This document shows, piece after piece, positions 13,799 to 19,213 of a DNA stretch of 19,213 bases. The notes beneath the pieces are model-generated. The model did no database searches and was not told the DNA's origin. It saw only the letters and a list, made by a program, of their open reading frames with translations. The DNA comes from UBA2283 sp041658955 (GTDB lineage Bacteria; Patescibacteriota; Microgenomatia; UBA12405): the NCBI GenBank assembly GCA_041658955.1, contig JBAZZE010000016.1, positions 1 through 19,213 on the forward strand, in the 5' to 3' direction. Position numbers and translations under genes: made by a program. The number at the start of each line of letters is the position of its first letter. The stretch's first letter is position 1.

Positions 13799-14083
13799 AA
13801 TAACAGCCATGATATCGTCGAATTTGAGGATCAAAAGATCGGTCTCACCATCTTTATATTCTTTACCACCCCATTCACGATAGATGACAGTGTCACCAAC
13901 CTTGGCGGGAGATTCTTTTTTGGTTCCATAGTCGGAAACAAAGGTATCACCAACAGAGAGGACTTTACCTTGTTGGGGTTTTTCTTCATGAGACACGGAC
14001 AGGACAATGCCTGATTCAGTAACTTTTTCTTTTTTCTGGGGCTGAACTAGAATATAGCCCGCGACTGGTACGATATTGGACAT
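13793..14083 (-). CDS. groS: Co-chaperonin GroES (10 kDa)
   Basis: A 96-residue GroES of normal length that caps GroEL. It reads SNIVPVAGYILVQPQKKEKVTESGIVLSV, where the TESGIVL region is the mobile loop binding GroEL, then GKVLSVGD, KVGDTVIYREWGGKEYKDGETDLLILKFDDIMAVI, as in the family. It is the first gene of the groES-groEL operon. The 84-nt region upstream holds a probable promoter overlapped by a CIRCE-like operator, which points to HrcA heat-shock control. An AT-rich leader of about 50 nt contains direct AATTACTA repeats and no Shine-Dalgarno. Confidence 0.96.
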   Translation of the reverse strand: MSNIVPVAGYILVQPQKKEKVTESGIVLSVSHEEKPQQGKVLSVGDTFVSDYGTKKESPAKVGDTVIYREWGGKEYKDGETDLLILKFDDIMAVIK

Positions 14084-14141
14084 AGAGAAATTAATTACTA
14101 ATAATAATTACTAAAAACGAATTAAAATGATTAGTGAGGTT

Positions 14142-14170
14142 AGTGTAGCAAAGAACAAAAAAATTGTTAA
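14142..14170 (-). promoter_or_regulatory. Probable groES-groEL promoter
   Basis: On the minus strand TTAACA (14165-14170), a 17-nt spacer and TACACT (14142-14147). Transcription would begin near 14135, about 50 nt before the groES ATG. The -35 overlaps the left arm of the CIRCE-like operator. Confidence 0.5.
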
Positions 14171-14194
14171 GCAGTCAAATTGGTCGAGTGCTAG
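14168..14194. promoter_or_regulatory. CIRCE-like HrcA operator
   Basis: TAAGCAGTC-N9-GAGTGCTAG matches the CIRCE consensus TTAGCACTC-N9-GAGTGCTAA at 7 of 9 and 8 of 9 positions with the exact 9-nt spacer. It lies upstream of groES and covers the groES -35. Its right arm also covers the -10 of the divergent FkbM gene. The dyad is imperfect (6 of 9 pairs). HrcA itself is not in the window. Confidence 0.55.
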
Positions 14195-14197
14195 AAT
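14189..14197 (+). promoter_or_regulatory. Extended -10 box of the FkbM methyltransferase gene
   Basis: TGCTAGAAT fits TGn-TANAAT and ends 6 nt before ATG 14204. The earlier in-frame ATG at 14198 directly abuts the box and would lie upstream of the expected transcript start. Confidence 0.5.
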
Positions 14198-14203
14198 ATG
14201 AAA

Positions 14204-14986
14204 ATGAAATTACTTAAAACAAAAATATTTGGGTTGGATTTTTGGTACCGGGAAGATGACAAGTATATTGGACAACGGATTGCTCTACAAAAATATGAAG
14301 AGTACGAGACGATGTTAATGCAACATGAGCTCAAGGGAATGGAGGTAGTGGTGGATGTGGGAGCAAATATTGGTTATTACACACTTTTGATGGCATCTAT
14401 GGCTAAAAAGGTGTATGCACTAGAGCCTGATAAAGAATGTTTTGAGATTTTGAAAAAAAATGTAGAAGAAAATAAATTAAAAAATGTAGTTCTCCTAAAT
14501 GTCGCTGCTTCAGCGAAAAATGATAAACAAACCTTGATAAAAGACAACGAAAACCTAGGAAATAGCCACTTAGGTATCGGAAATGGCGATATCGTAAAAT
14601 GTGAGAGACTCGAGGATATTCTTATAAATGAACACAAAATTGATCTGATAAAGATAGATACCCAAGGATGGGAGCCGGAGGTGATTGAGGGAGCCAAAAA
14701 AATTATCAAAAGGGATAAGCCAATATTGTTTCTGGAATATTCCCCTAGTGAATATAGAGACGAAAAGATGAAAAAATACTTGGAGTCGATATATAAAAAT
14801 ATTTGGAGTATCGATTACTGGTATTACATATGTCGAAATGGGATTCATATTAATAAAAAATCTGGCTACACAGATTTATTGATCAAATATAAAATGAGGG
14901 CCAGTGACTATTGGTGGATGGTTAAAGAAATTAGGATTAAAAAAGTATTGAGACAGATTGCCACGTCGCTTCGCTCCTCGCAATGA
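14204..14986 (+). CDS. FkbM-family SAM-dependent methyltransferase
   Basis: A 260-residue methyltransferase of the FkbM type, which usually O-methylates sugars or other small molecules. The S-adenosylmethionine site is VVVDVGANIGYYT (48-60) with acidic motif YALEPD (71-76); the FkbM-typical LIKIDTQGWEPEVIEGAKKII follows in the middle. The C-terminal third is basic and Tyr/Trp-rich. The last residues, RQIATSLRSSQ, are encoded by a REP-like repeat and the stop lies in it, so the original C-terminus was probably replaced or extended. ATG 14204 is chosen from promoter spacing; 14198 adds two residues. The -10 is covered by the CIRCE-like element, so it may share heat-shock control with groES. The substrate is unknown, perhaps a surface glycan. 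Confidence 0.85.
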   Translation: MKLLKTKIFGLDFWYREDDKYIGQRIALQKYEEYETMLMQHELKGMEVVVDVGANIGYYTLLMASMAKKVYALEPDKECFEILKKNVEENKLKNVVLLNVAASAKNDKQTLIKDNENLGNSHLGIGNGDIVKCERLEDILINEHKIDLIKIDTQGWEPEVIEGAKKIIKRDKPILFLEYSPSEYRDEKMKKYLESIYKNIWSIDYWYYICRNGIHINKKSGYTDLLIKYKMRASDYWWMVKEIRIKKVLRQIATSLRSSQ

Positions 14987-14987
14987 C
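14957..14987. repeat. REP-like repeat inside the FkbM 3' end
   Basis: An imperfect palindrome with ATTGC/GCAAT ends, whose inner part reads CACGTCGCTTCGCTCCTC. I recognise it from memory as a widespread bacterial intergenic repeat (reverse strand begins GTCATTGCGAGG). It supplies the last codons and stop of the methyltransferase gene. Confidence 0.65.
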
Positions 14988-15006
14988 CCTTCGACAAGCT
15001 CAGGGT
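14986..15006. repeat. REP-like CCTTCGAC...CTCAGG element
   Basis: ACCCT and AGGGT arms enclose TCGACAAGCTC. It directly follows the other repeat and is related in its core to the element at 12049-12085. It may also act as a weak transcript end after the methyltransferase gene. Confidence 0.6.
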
Positions 15007-15025
15007 AAACTAGTTGACAGATTCA

Positions 15026-15054
15026 ATGACACCCTAGGAACTATGACGTATTAT
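15026..15054 (+). promoter_or_regulatory. Promoter of the enolase gene
   Basis: ATGACA (15026-15031), a 17-nt spacer, TATTAT (15049-15054), then 8 nt to ATG 15063, so the leader would be at most 1-2 nt. A perfect TTGACA at 15014-15019 is not at a usable distance from this -10. Confidence 0.45.
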
Positions 15055-15062
15055 TAGTGTAT

Positions 15063-16325
15063 ATGTCGAAAATCAAATCAGTAAAAGCTCGGGAAATTTT
15101 AGCTAGTGGTGGAGCACCTAGTATAGAAGTAACCGTAACCTTAGAAAGCGGAAGTATAGGCGAAGCATCGGTGAGTTATGGGGCATCAGCCGGGTCTCGA
15201 GAAGCGGCAGTAATCCTTGATAACAATCCTAAACGTTATAACGGGCGGGGGATGAAAATGGTAACTGATTTTGTAAATAAACTAATTGGACCAGGTATGG
15301 TCGGGAAAGAAGCCAGTGAGCAAAGACTTCGAGATGAGGAAATGATTAAAATGGATGGAACAGAAGGTAAAACTAAACTAGGTGGTAACGCAATATTAGG
15401 GGTAAGTATGGCGATTGCCAGAGCTCAAGCTGCTGAGGAAAAATTACCTTTATATAAATATTTGCAAAAATGTTTTGGGTTGGAGGACAATACTCGCCTG
15501 CCGAAGCCAATGATCGTGATGATTGAAGGAGGTAAGCACGCAGATAAAACTACTGACCTTCAAGAATTTTGTGTGGCGGCTATGGGTGATAAGTCCGCCG
15601 CAGAAAATGTGAGAATGCTAATGGAAATTTATGAGTCGCTTAAAAAGATTTTAAAAAGCGAAGGATTATCGACTAATGTGGGAAACGAAGGAGCATTTGC
15701 ACCAAACGGACTGACAAGTAATGAAGTTCCAATGAAATATTTAATTGAGGCAATTCAACTAGCCGGCTATGCACCTGGAATTGATGCTGGGATATCACTA
15801 GATGCGGCGGCGAGTGAGTATTACGATAAAGAAACTAAAAAATATAAACTAAAAATAGAAAACAGCGAACTAAGTTCGGAGGAAATGATGGAGTACTACT
15901 TACGATGGATTGAAAAATATCCGTTCGTTAGCTGGGAAGACATGCTTTCCGAATTTGATTGGGAAAGTTGGCCGATACTCCTAAAAAGAATGGGTGGAAG
16001 ATTCCCATTAATTGCCGATGATCTGACTGTAACAAACACAAAAATATGGCAGGAGGCTATTGATAAAAAAGCAGCCAATGCCATCTTAGTTAAATTAAAC
16101 CAAGCTGGATCAGTCAGTGAAACTGTCGACTGTTGTCTACTAGCTATCAAAAATAAAATGTGGACAGTCCCCTCACACCGAGGTGGTGGAGAAACCAATG
16201 ATACTTTTATGGTGGACTTGGCAGTAGCGGTAGGGTCGGAATATATCAAAGCTGGACCCACTCGAGGGGAGAGAGTTTGTAAATACAATCGGTTAATGAG
16301 AATTGAAGAAGAAATGGAAGGCTAG
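15063..16325 (+). CDS. eno: Enolase (phosphopyruvate hydratase), divergent
   Basis: A 420-residue enolase interconverting 2-phosphoglycerate and phosphoenolpyruvate in glycolysis. Counterparts of all catalytic and Mg residues are present: His159 and Glu168 (HAD...QEF), Glu209 (GNEGAFAP), Asp247, Glu292 (WED), Asp319 (ADDL), Lys344 (VKLNQ), His372 (PSHRG) and Lys396 (IKAG). Several normally near-invariant motifs differ: GASAG for GASTG, MIEGG for IINGG, NEGAF for DEGGF, SWEDML for SIEDGL, and SHRGGGET for SHRSGET with one extra residue. The length is slightly short but normal. ATG 15063 is preferred over GTG 15057 because of promoter distance. Its TAG overlaps the opposing PIG-L stop within CTAG. 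It is still most likely a working enolase. Confidence 0.92.
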   Translation: MSKIKSVKAREILASGGAPSIEVTVTLESGSIGEASVSYGASAGSREAAVILDNNPKRYNGRGMKMVTDFVNKLIGPGMVGKEASEQRLRDEEMIKMDGTEGKTKLGGNAILGVSMAIARAQAAEEKLPLYKYLQKCFGLEDNTRLPKPMIVMIEGGKHADKTTDLQEFCVAAMGDKSAAENVRMLMEIYESLKKILKSEGLSTNVGNEGAFAPNGLTSNEVPMKYLIEAIQLAGYAPGIDAGISLDAAASEYYDKETKKYKLKIENSELSSEEMMEYYLRWIEKYPFVSWEDMLSEFDWESWPILLKRMGGRFPLIADDLTVTNTKIWQEAIDKKAANAILVKLNQAGSVSETVDCCLLAIKNKMWTVPSHRGGGETNDTFMVDLAVAVGSEYIKAGPTRGERVCKYNRLMRIEEEMEG

Positions 16326-17023
16326 CGCTCGACAATTACTTCGGGAAATTTTTCGTGGGAGTTTTCTAATATTTGGTATTGTTTTGGGTAGTTCCTAAGT
16401 ATTTTCATCTTGTCATCGATTTGATTAAGATAGCTTTTGGCACGGAGAATTTGGAAAGAAAACTTAAGATAATTGAGATGGCGCCAAAGGTATGGTGACT
16501 CAAGATAAAACATAATGTTGAGTTTGTCCTTCTTAAGTTTATCCCCTACTTTTCGTAAAATGGCATGATCGACATGACCACCAACTCCATAGGGAAAGAG
16601 GATGGTTTTAGCGGATATATTAGAAAGATCGTTGTAGATTTTGGAAGGAAGGCCAGAATCGAAGGTAGATGGCCGACCGGACATCAAGGCCTGGGCGGTA
16701 AGATAGACAGTAGTATTGGAAAAACGACGGAAAGAGGCATCGACATAATTTAGATATTCGAATTCAACTCCCAATTCTTTCATGACTCGAAGATCATCAA
16801 GATGGCGTGCGGCAGCAAACTCTTTGACATTTTTAAAACCTGATTTTAAAAGATAGTCCCAAGCATTTTCAGAAGTTAATTCTTCGGTGCCGTACTCATT
16901 AAAAACAGTGATTATTTTGACGGTCTTACCAAGTCGCCGCCAATTAACCATGTGTTGACCTAGGGAAGCCACAGCATCATCAGGATGGGGAACAATTATT
17001 AGATAATCAAAGTTGGTATTCAT
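16322..17023 (-). CDS. PIG-L/LmbE-family N-deacetylase
   Basis: A 233-residue zinc-dependent deacetylase-like protein of the family that removes acetyl groups from GlcNAc-containing lipids, mycothiol precursors or similar sugars. The metal motif PHPDD is at 12-16, followed by Ala instead of the commoner Glu; the third zinc ligand region is GGHVDH at 148-153, like the family's HxDH. A basic helical tail follows. Start choice is open: ATG 17023 (used here) gives MNTNFDYLIIVPHPDD, ATG 17035 adds four residues, and both overlap the end of the phosphoglycerate-mutase-like gene, so it is probably translated from that transcript. With the FkbM gene nearby, a glycan role is possible. Confidence 0.85.
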   Translation of the reverse strand: MNTNFDYLIIVPHPDDAVASLGQHMVNWRRLGKTVKIITVFNEYGTEELTSENAWDYLLKSGFKNVKEFAAARHLDDLRVMKELGVEFEYLNYVDASFRRFSNTTVYLTAQALMSGRPSTFDSGLPSKIYNDLSNISAKTILFPYGVGGHVDHAILRKVGDKLKKDKLNIMFYLESPYLWRHLNYLKFSFQILRAKSYLNQIDDKMKILRNYPKQYQILENSHEKFPEVIVER

Positions 17024-17573
17024 AGAATTGGTCATAAGGTATTTTCCAAGAAGTACATTCTTCAACTGTTGAGTTTTCCATTATTTTTCTAAAAAGCCTA
17101 ATTGAATTTCCATGGGCAGATATTGCTATGCCAAGATTCTTGCCAGAATATTCTTTTTTTAAGTCGGCTATAAAGTCCATGACTCGCATCTCAACATCAT
17201 CAAAACTTTCTCCTGCAGGAGGTTGGTCGTAAAAACCTCGATGCCACTCTTCGTATTGCCCTATGCCTAAGCCATCGATTATTTCTTGGTGAGTCAAGCC
17301 AGCTAAATCACCATACGAACGTTCAATCATTCGGTCATCAACAATAGTCTTCGTACACTCTGGATGGTCTTTAATGACAATATTTAAGGTATCGATAGAC
17401 CTACTAAGTCGCGTATGGTAAGCAACATCAAGATGGGTATAACGGAGAAGATCGGCAATTGTTTGTGCTGATTTACGCCCATTATCGGTAATTTTTGAGT
17501 CTTTCCAACCGGTAAATTTTTGCTGCTCATTAAAATCAGTTTGACCATGACGAAAAAGATATATTTTAGACAT
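17007..17573 (-). CDS. Histidine phosphatase, phosphoglycerate-mutase-like
   Basis: A 188-residue member of the histidine phosphatase superfamily. The catalytic RHG is at 8-10 (His9), followed by QTDFNEQQKFTGWKDSKITDNG, close to the cofactor-dependent phosphoglycerate mutase pattern; ERSYGDLAGL holds the acid Glu84; PPAGESF and SAHGNSIR (His154) complete the site. These favour 2,3-bisphosphoglycerate-dependent mutase (3-PG to 2-PG, the step before enolase), but the protein is about 50 residues shorter than classical GpmA, so a general phosphatase remains possible. ATG 17573 is chosen because an extended -10 ends 5 nt before it; an in-frame start at 17588 lies upstream of that box. It overlaps the PIG-L gene downstream. 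Confidence 0.82.
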   Translation of the reverse strand: MSKIYLFRHGQTDFNEQQKFTGWKDSKITDNGRKSAQTIADLLRYTHLDVAYHTRLSRSIDTLNIVIKDHPECTKTIVDDRMIERSYGDLAGLTHQEIIDGLGIGQYEEWHRGFYDQPPAGESFDDVEMRVMDFIADLKKEYSGKNLGIAISAHGNSIRLFRKIMENSTVEECTSWKIPYDQFYEYQL

Positions 17574-17578
17574 AGAGT

Positions 17579-17587
17579 AGTTTACCA
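17579..17587 (-). promoter_or_regulatory. Extended -10 of the phosphoglycerate-mutase-like gene
   Basis: TGGTAAACT on the minus strand, then ACTCT (5 nt), then ATG 17573. It predicts a leaderless mRNA that also carries the PIG-L gene. Confidence 0.5.
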
Positions 17588-17604
17588 ACTAGAACAAAGG
17601 ATAG

Positions 17605-18165
17605 TTATTTTTTAAACGGGGTGGTGAGAAAATTCCATAGTATGGGAATGGAGTCTGGTGGTACTGAGGCAACTGAACCTTCAGGTTTGGGAACGGCTCT
17701 AAATGAAAGTGGGCGATGGTCACCGTCATAACCCTTGGCGACACGATAATTTGTGCGGTCGCAAAATTCTTGGATTTGTTCTGGAGTGGGCTCTGCTTGA
17801 GCAGCCAATTCTACTAAATCTGCCACCCACTGGCGCATACCACGTGCAGGGCTTTTATCGTTACCATCCTCCAGAACACGAGATGGATCCATTAACTCAT
17901 AAGTAAGATTCAAAAGTGGGACCACCCTATCTGAACCAATAGCTTCTTTTAACCCAAATCCCCGCCCTTTAGGATCAGAAAAGGTTAAAAATGGTTTTTT
18001 TGCCAAAGACTTCAAAGCTTCAGCCGAAAGATCTGTTCTGATTCCACCTTCTTTTAGTGAGCGACGGATGTAACTTATATCTATATCTTTTGGTTCGAGA
18101 GGTCGAATAGACTCATTTGAAAGTATTTCATTAAATCTAATTCCGAGATCTTTGCGTTTAACCAT
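17605..18165 (-). CDS. Orphan 186-residue soluble protein
   Basis: No family recognised. The basic N-terminus MVKRKDLGIRFNEIL is followed by mixed segments (SAEALKSLAKKPFLTFSDPKGRGFG, RVVPLLNLTYELMDPSRVL), a helical acidic part (QWVADLVELAAQAEPTPEQIQEF) and a Pro-rich end (PKPEGSVASVPPDSIP) closing with a hydrophobic ILWNFL. There is no signal peptide or clear membrane helix. TAAAAT ends 5 nt before the ATG. It lies 32 nt upstream of the phosphoglycerate-mutase-like gene, which has its own promoter. Confidence 0.65.
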   Translation of the reverse strand: MVKRKDLGIRFNEILSNESIRPLEPKDIDISYIRRSLKEGGIRTDLSAEALKSLAKKPFLTFSDPKGRGFGLKEAIGSDRVVPLLNLTYELMDPSRVLEDGNDKSPARGMRQWVADLVELAAQAEPTPEQIQEFCDRTNYRVAKGYDGDHRPLSFRAVPKPEGSVASVPPDSIPILWNFLTTPFKK

Positions 18166-18170
18166 AAGCT

Positions 18171-18176
18171 ATTTTA
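18171..18176 (-). promoter_or_regulatory. -10 box of the 186-residue orphan
   Basis: TAAAAT on the minus strand, then AGCTT (5 nt), then ATG 18165. No clear -35. Confidence 0.45.
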
Positions 18177-18183
18177 ACTTAGT

Positions 18184-18744
18184 TTAAAGAAAACCTTTGA
18201 AGACTGACCAATTGGCGAAGATAAGCCGGAGAATAAGCAATACAAATCCGGGAAAAACAATCCAATTTTCAAACCAATGGCCGGTTTTTATACGCCAAGA
18301 TCGAATGGGAGGTATTCCAAATTTCCAAGGAAACGGAAAAAGCAGGGGAACACCCTCTTCAGTTAATCCATCCAAAATTAAATGAGATATATACCCTATC
18401 ATAAGGGAATAAACAATTATCAGCGGATTAATAAAATTGGCATTGAAAAGCTGGGGAAGCAACCAAGAGACAGCCTTGTAAATTAGATAACCTCCCAATA
18501 GTGAGTGGGATAAGGTCCGGTGAGACAAAAACAAATTGCGAAAAATTTTACCTAAGAAGTTGCCTCCTGGAAGGAGGTCCCAAAGTCGGTTACTGGCTTG
18601 ATCTGCATCGGGAAGGAGTGACCCGACTATATTGGCTATCAAAGCGACAATGATAGTGTTTAGACCAAGATGTGGCTGAGGATAAGCTGCAGCAACAATC
18701 AATAGACTACTAAAAGCACCCAAGTCATGGGTCCGAGATAACAT
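18184..18744 (-). CDS. YdjM-type membrane-bound putative metal-dependent hydrolase
   Basis: A 186-residue protein with about four membrane helices and the YdjM/DUF457 pattern: MLSRTHDLGAFSSLL at the start (THxxxG), LLPDADQASN (family D-I/A-D), LSHRTLSHSLLG (family HRGxTHSL) and GYISHLILDGLTEEGVPLLFPF. The conserved His and Asp residues suggest metal binding on the membrane face; the substrate is unknown. A longer reading frame begins at 18816, but that would overlap the upstream gene; TATAAT ends 6 nt before ATG 18744, which is also where the family similarity starts. Confidence 0.82.
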   Translation of the reverse strand: MLSRTHDLGAFSSLLIVAAAYPQPHLGLNTIIVALIANIVGSLLPDADQASNRLWDLLPGGNFLGKIFRNLFLSHRTLSHSLLGGYLIYKAVSWLLPQLFNANFINPLIIVYSLMIGYISHLILDGLTEEGVPLLFPFPWKFGIPPIRSWRIKTGHWFENWIVFPGFVLLILRLIFANWSVFKGFL

Positions 18745-18750
18745 GAATAA

Positions 18751-18756
18751 ATTATA
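18751..18756 (-). promoter_or_regulatory. -10 box of the YdjM-type gene
   Basis: TATAAT on the minus strand, then TTATTC (6 nt), then ATG 18744. Predicted leaderless. Confidence 0.55.
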
Positions 18757-18763
18757 GAGTAGT

Positions 18764-19186
18764 TTATTTATCTCGGAGATAAAAGTTGGTGAGGGCTTTG
18801 ACAAAGAGACCACCAAACAGAGCGATGAGAATGATGGGATCTACTTGATTTATCCCCTTAACCGCACCAACACCAGCTTGATAAGCTAGACCAAAACCTA
18901 GGGTAGCAATAACAAACCACATAGCATTTCTCTCGGCAATAGCTTCATGAGCAATGTCGCGCTCATCTCGTTTCATTTTGGTAAAGATATCAATAAAATC
19001 GAGCGAGAAGATTAGGCTCCAAGCAACCATTAAATAAACAGACCAGTTCCCGGGAAGTGTGATGTTTCCAAGAAGGGCTATTGGTAGGGCGATGAGTCCG
19101 ATATATGCCCAACCTTGCCAACAATTTGGAGTTAGACCCCAACCACTATATTTTCGAGGACTGAACCATTTGGGACTGCCGATCAT
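18764..19186 (-). CDS. Four-helix membrane protein of unknown function
   Basis: A 140-residue protein with an N-terminal WFSPRKYSGWGLTPNCWQGW, a motif I recall from small bacterial membrane proteins that read FxPRxYGWGxxPxTWQGW, then two membrane helices, a charged loop MKRDERDIAHEAIAERNA and two more helices, ending in LRDK. The DERD...AERN loop recalls DUF2178-like proteins. No enzymatic motif is visible. The start ATG 19186 lies near the window edge; TAAAAA ends 6 nt before it, a weak -10. It ends 19 nt before the YdjM-type ATG, on the same strand. Confidence 0.7.
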   Translation of the reverse strand: MIGSPKWFSPRKYSGWGLTPNCWQGWAYIGLIALPIALLGNITLPGNWSVYLMVAWSLIFSLDFIDIFTKMKRDERDIAHEAIAERNAMWFVIATLGFGLAYQAGVGAVKGINQVDPIILIALFGGLFVKALTNFYLRDK

Positions 19187-19213
19187 AAAGATTTTTTAAT
19201 GTTTAATCAAAAA

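Noticed and set aside
14084..14135. Direct AATTACTA repeats in the groES leader as a riboswitch or thermosensor
   Set aside because: The segment is nearly all A/T and shows no stable fold or known motif; simple composition explains it.
15014..15019. Perfect TTGACA before the enolase gene
   Set aside because: It is 29 nt from the likely -10 (TATTAT), too far to pair; ATGACA at 15026 fits the spacing better.
15896..16288. 130-codon minus-strand frame antisense to enolase
   Set aside because: Shadow of the enolase reading frame; no start context of its own.
18197..18385. 62-codon plus-strand frame antisense to the YdjM-type gene
   Set aside because: Antisense shadow without promoter or homology.
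1..19213. Use of TGA as a sense codon, as in some CPR lineages
   Set aside because: TGA clearly ends several genes here (for example the C-terminal transketolase and the MEMO-like gene), and no frame needs read-through.

Overview
The window is a gene-dense, AT-rich bacterial segment that most resembles a Patescibacteria (CPR) genome, possibly Microgenomates. This is an inference from the mix of genes: a transketolase split into two small proteins, compact glycolytic enzymes, many short orphan proteins, an outward-facing MEMO-like protein and a secreted protein with a KPVVYLYP-type C-terminal domain. TGA is used as a normal stop codon, so I see no sign of the recoded CPR codes. I see no rRNA, CRISPR array, insertion sequence or prophage.

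Layout: (1) 1-2668, minus strand: a sugar-phosphate operon, reading N-half transketolase, C-half transketolase, class II aldolase, then the first codons of a PfkB-type kinase cut by the window edge. (2) 2707-4224, plus strand: an ECF sigma factor overlapped by a two-helix membrane protein and followed by three tiny genes with overlapping ends, one of them a zinc ribbon. (3) 4274-6029, plus strand: a winged-helix/Nudix protein, two related CxxC mini-proteins and an RdgB/HAM1 pyrophosphatase. (4) tRNA-Cys(GCA) on the minus strand and a Cys-containing orphan on the plus strand. (5) 6455-10156, minus strand: a secreted protein, a MEMO-like protein and an EamA-type transporter. (6) A second Nudix protein on the plus strand, facing three orphan genes on the minus strand. 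(7) groES-groEL on the minus strand, with a terminator and a CIRCE-like operator. (8) An FkbM methyltransferase whose 3' end lies in a REP-like repeat, then a divergent enolase. (9) 16322-19186, minus strand: a PIG-L/LmbE deacetylase, a phosphoglycerate-mutase-like protein, an orphan, a YdjM-type membrane hydrolase and a membrane protein.

The strongest structural signal is how genes start. I found no convincing Shine-Dalgarno sequence before any start. At transcription-unit heads a TATAAT-like hexamer repeatedly ends just 5-6 nt before the start codon (about a dozen cases), which would put the transcript 5' end on the start codon. Leaderless initiation therefore looks like the default here, with stop/start overlaps used inside operons. 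The rule fixes several ambiguous starts and points to an ATC start for the MEMO-like gene.

Functionally the window holds carbon metabolism (transketolase, aldolase, sugar kinase, phosphoglycerate-mutase-like protein, enolase), nucleotide-pool cleaning (two Nudix proteins, RdgB), protein folding (GroESL), envelope or glycan genes (FkbM, PIG-L, secreted protein, transporter) and a regulatory cassette built around an ECF sigma factor.
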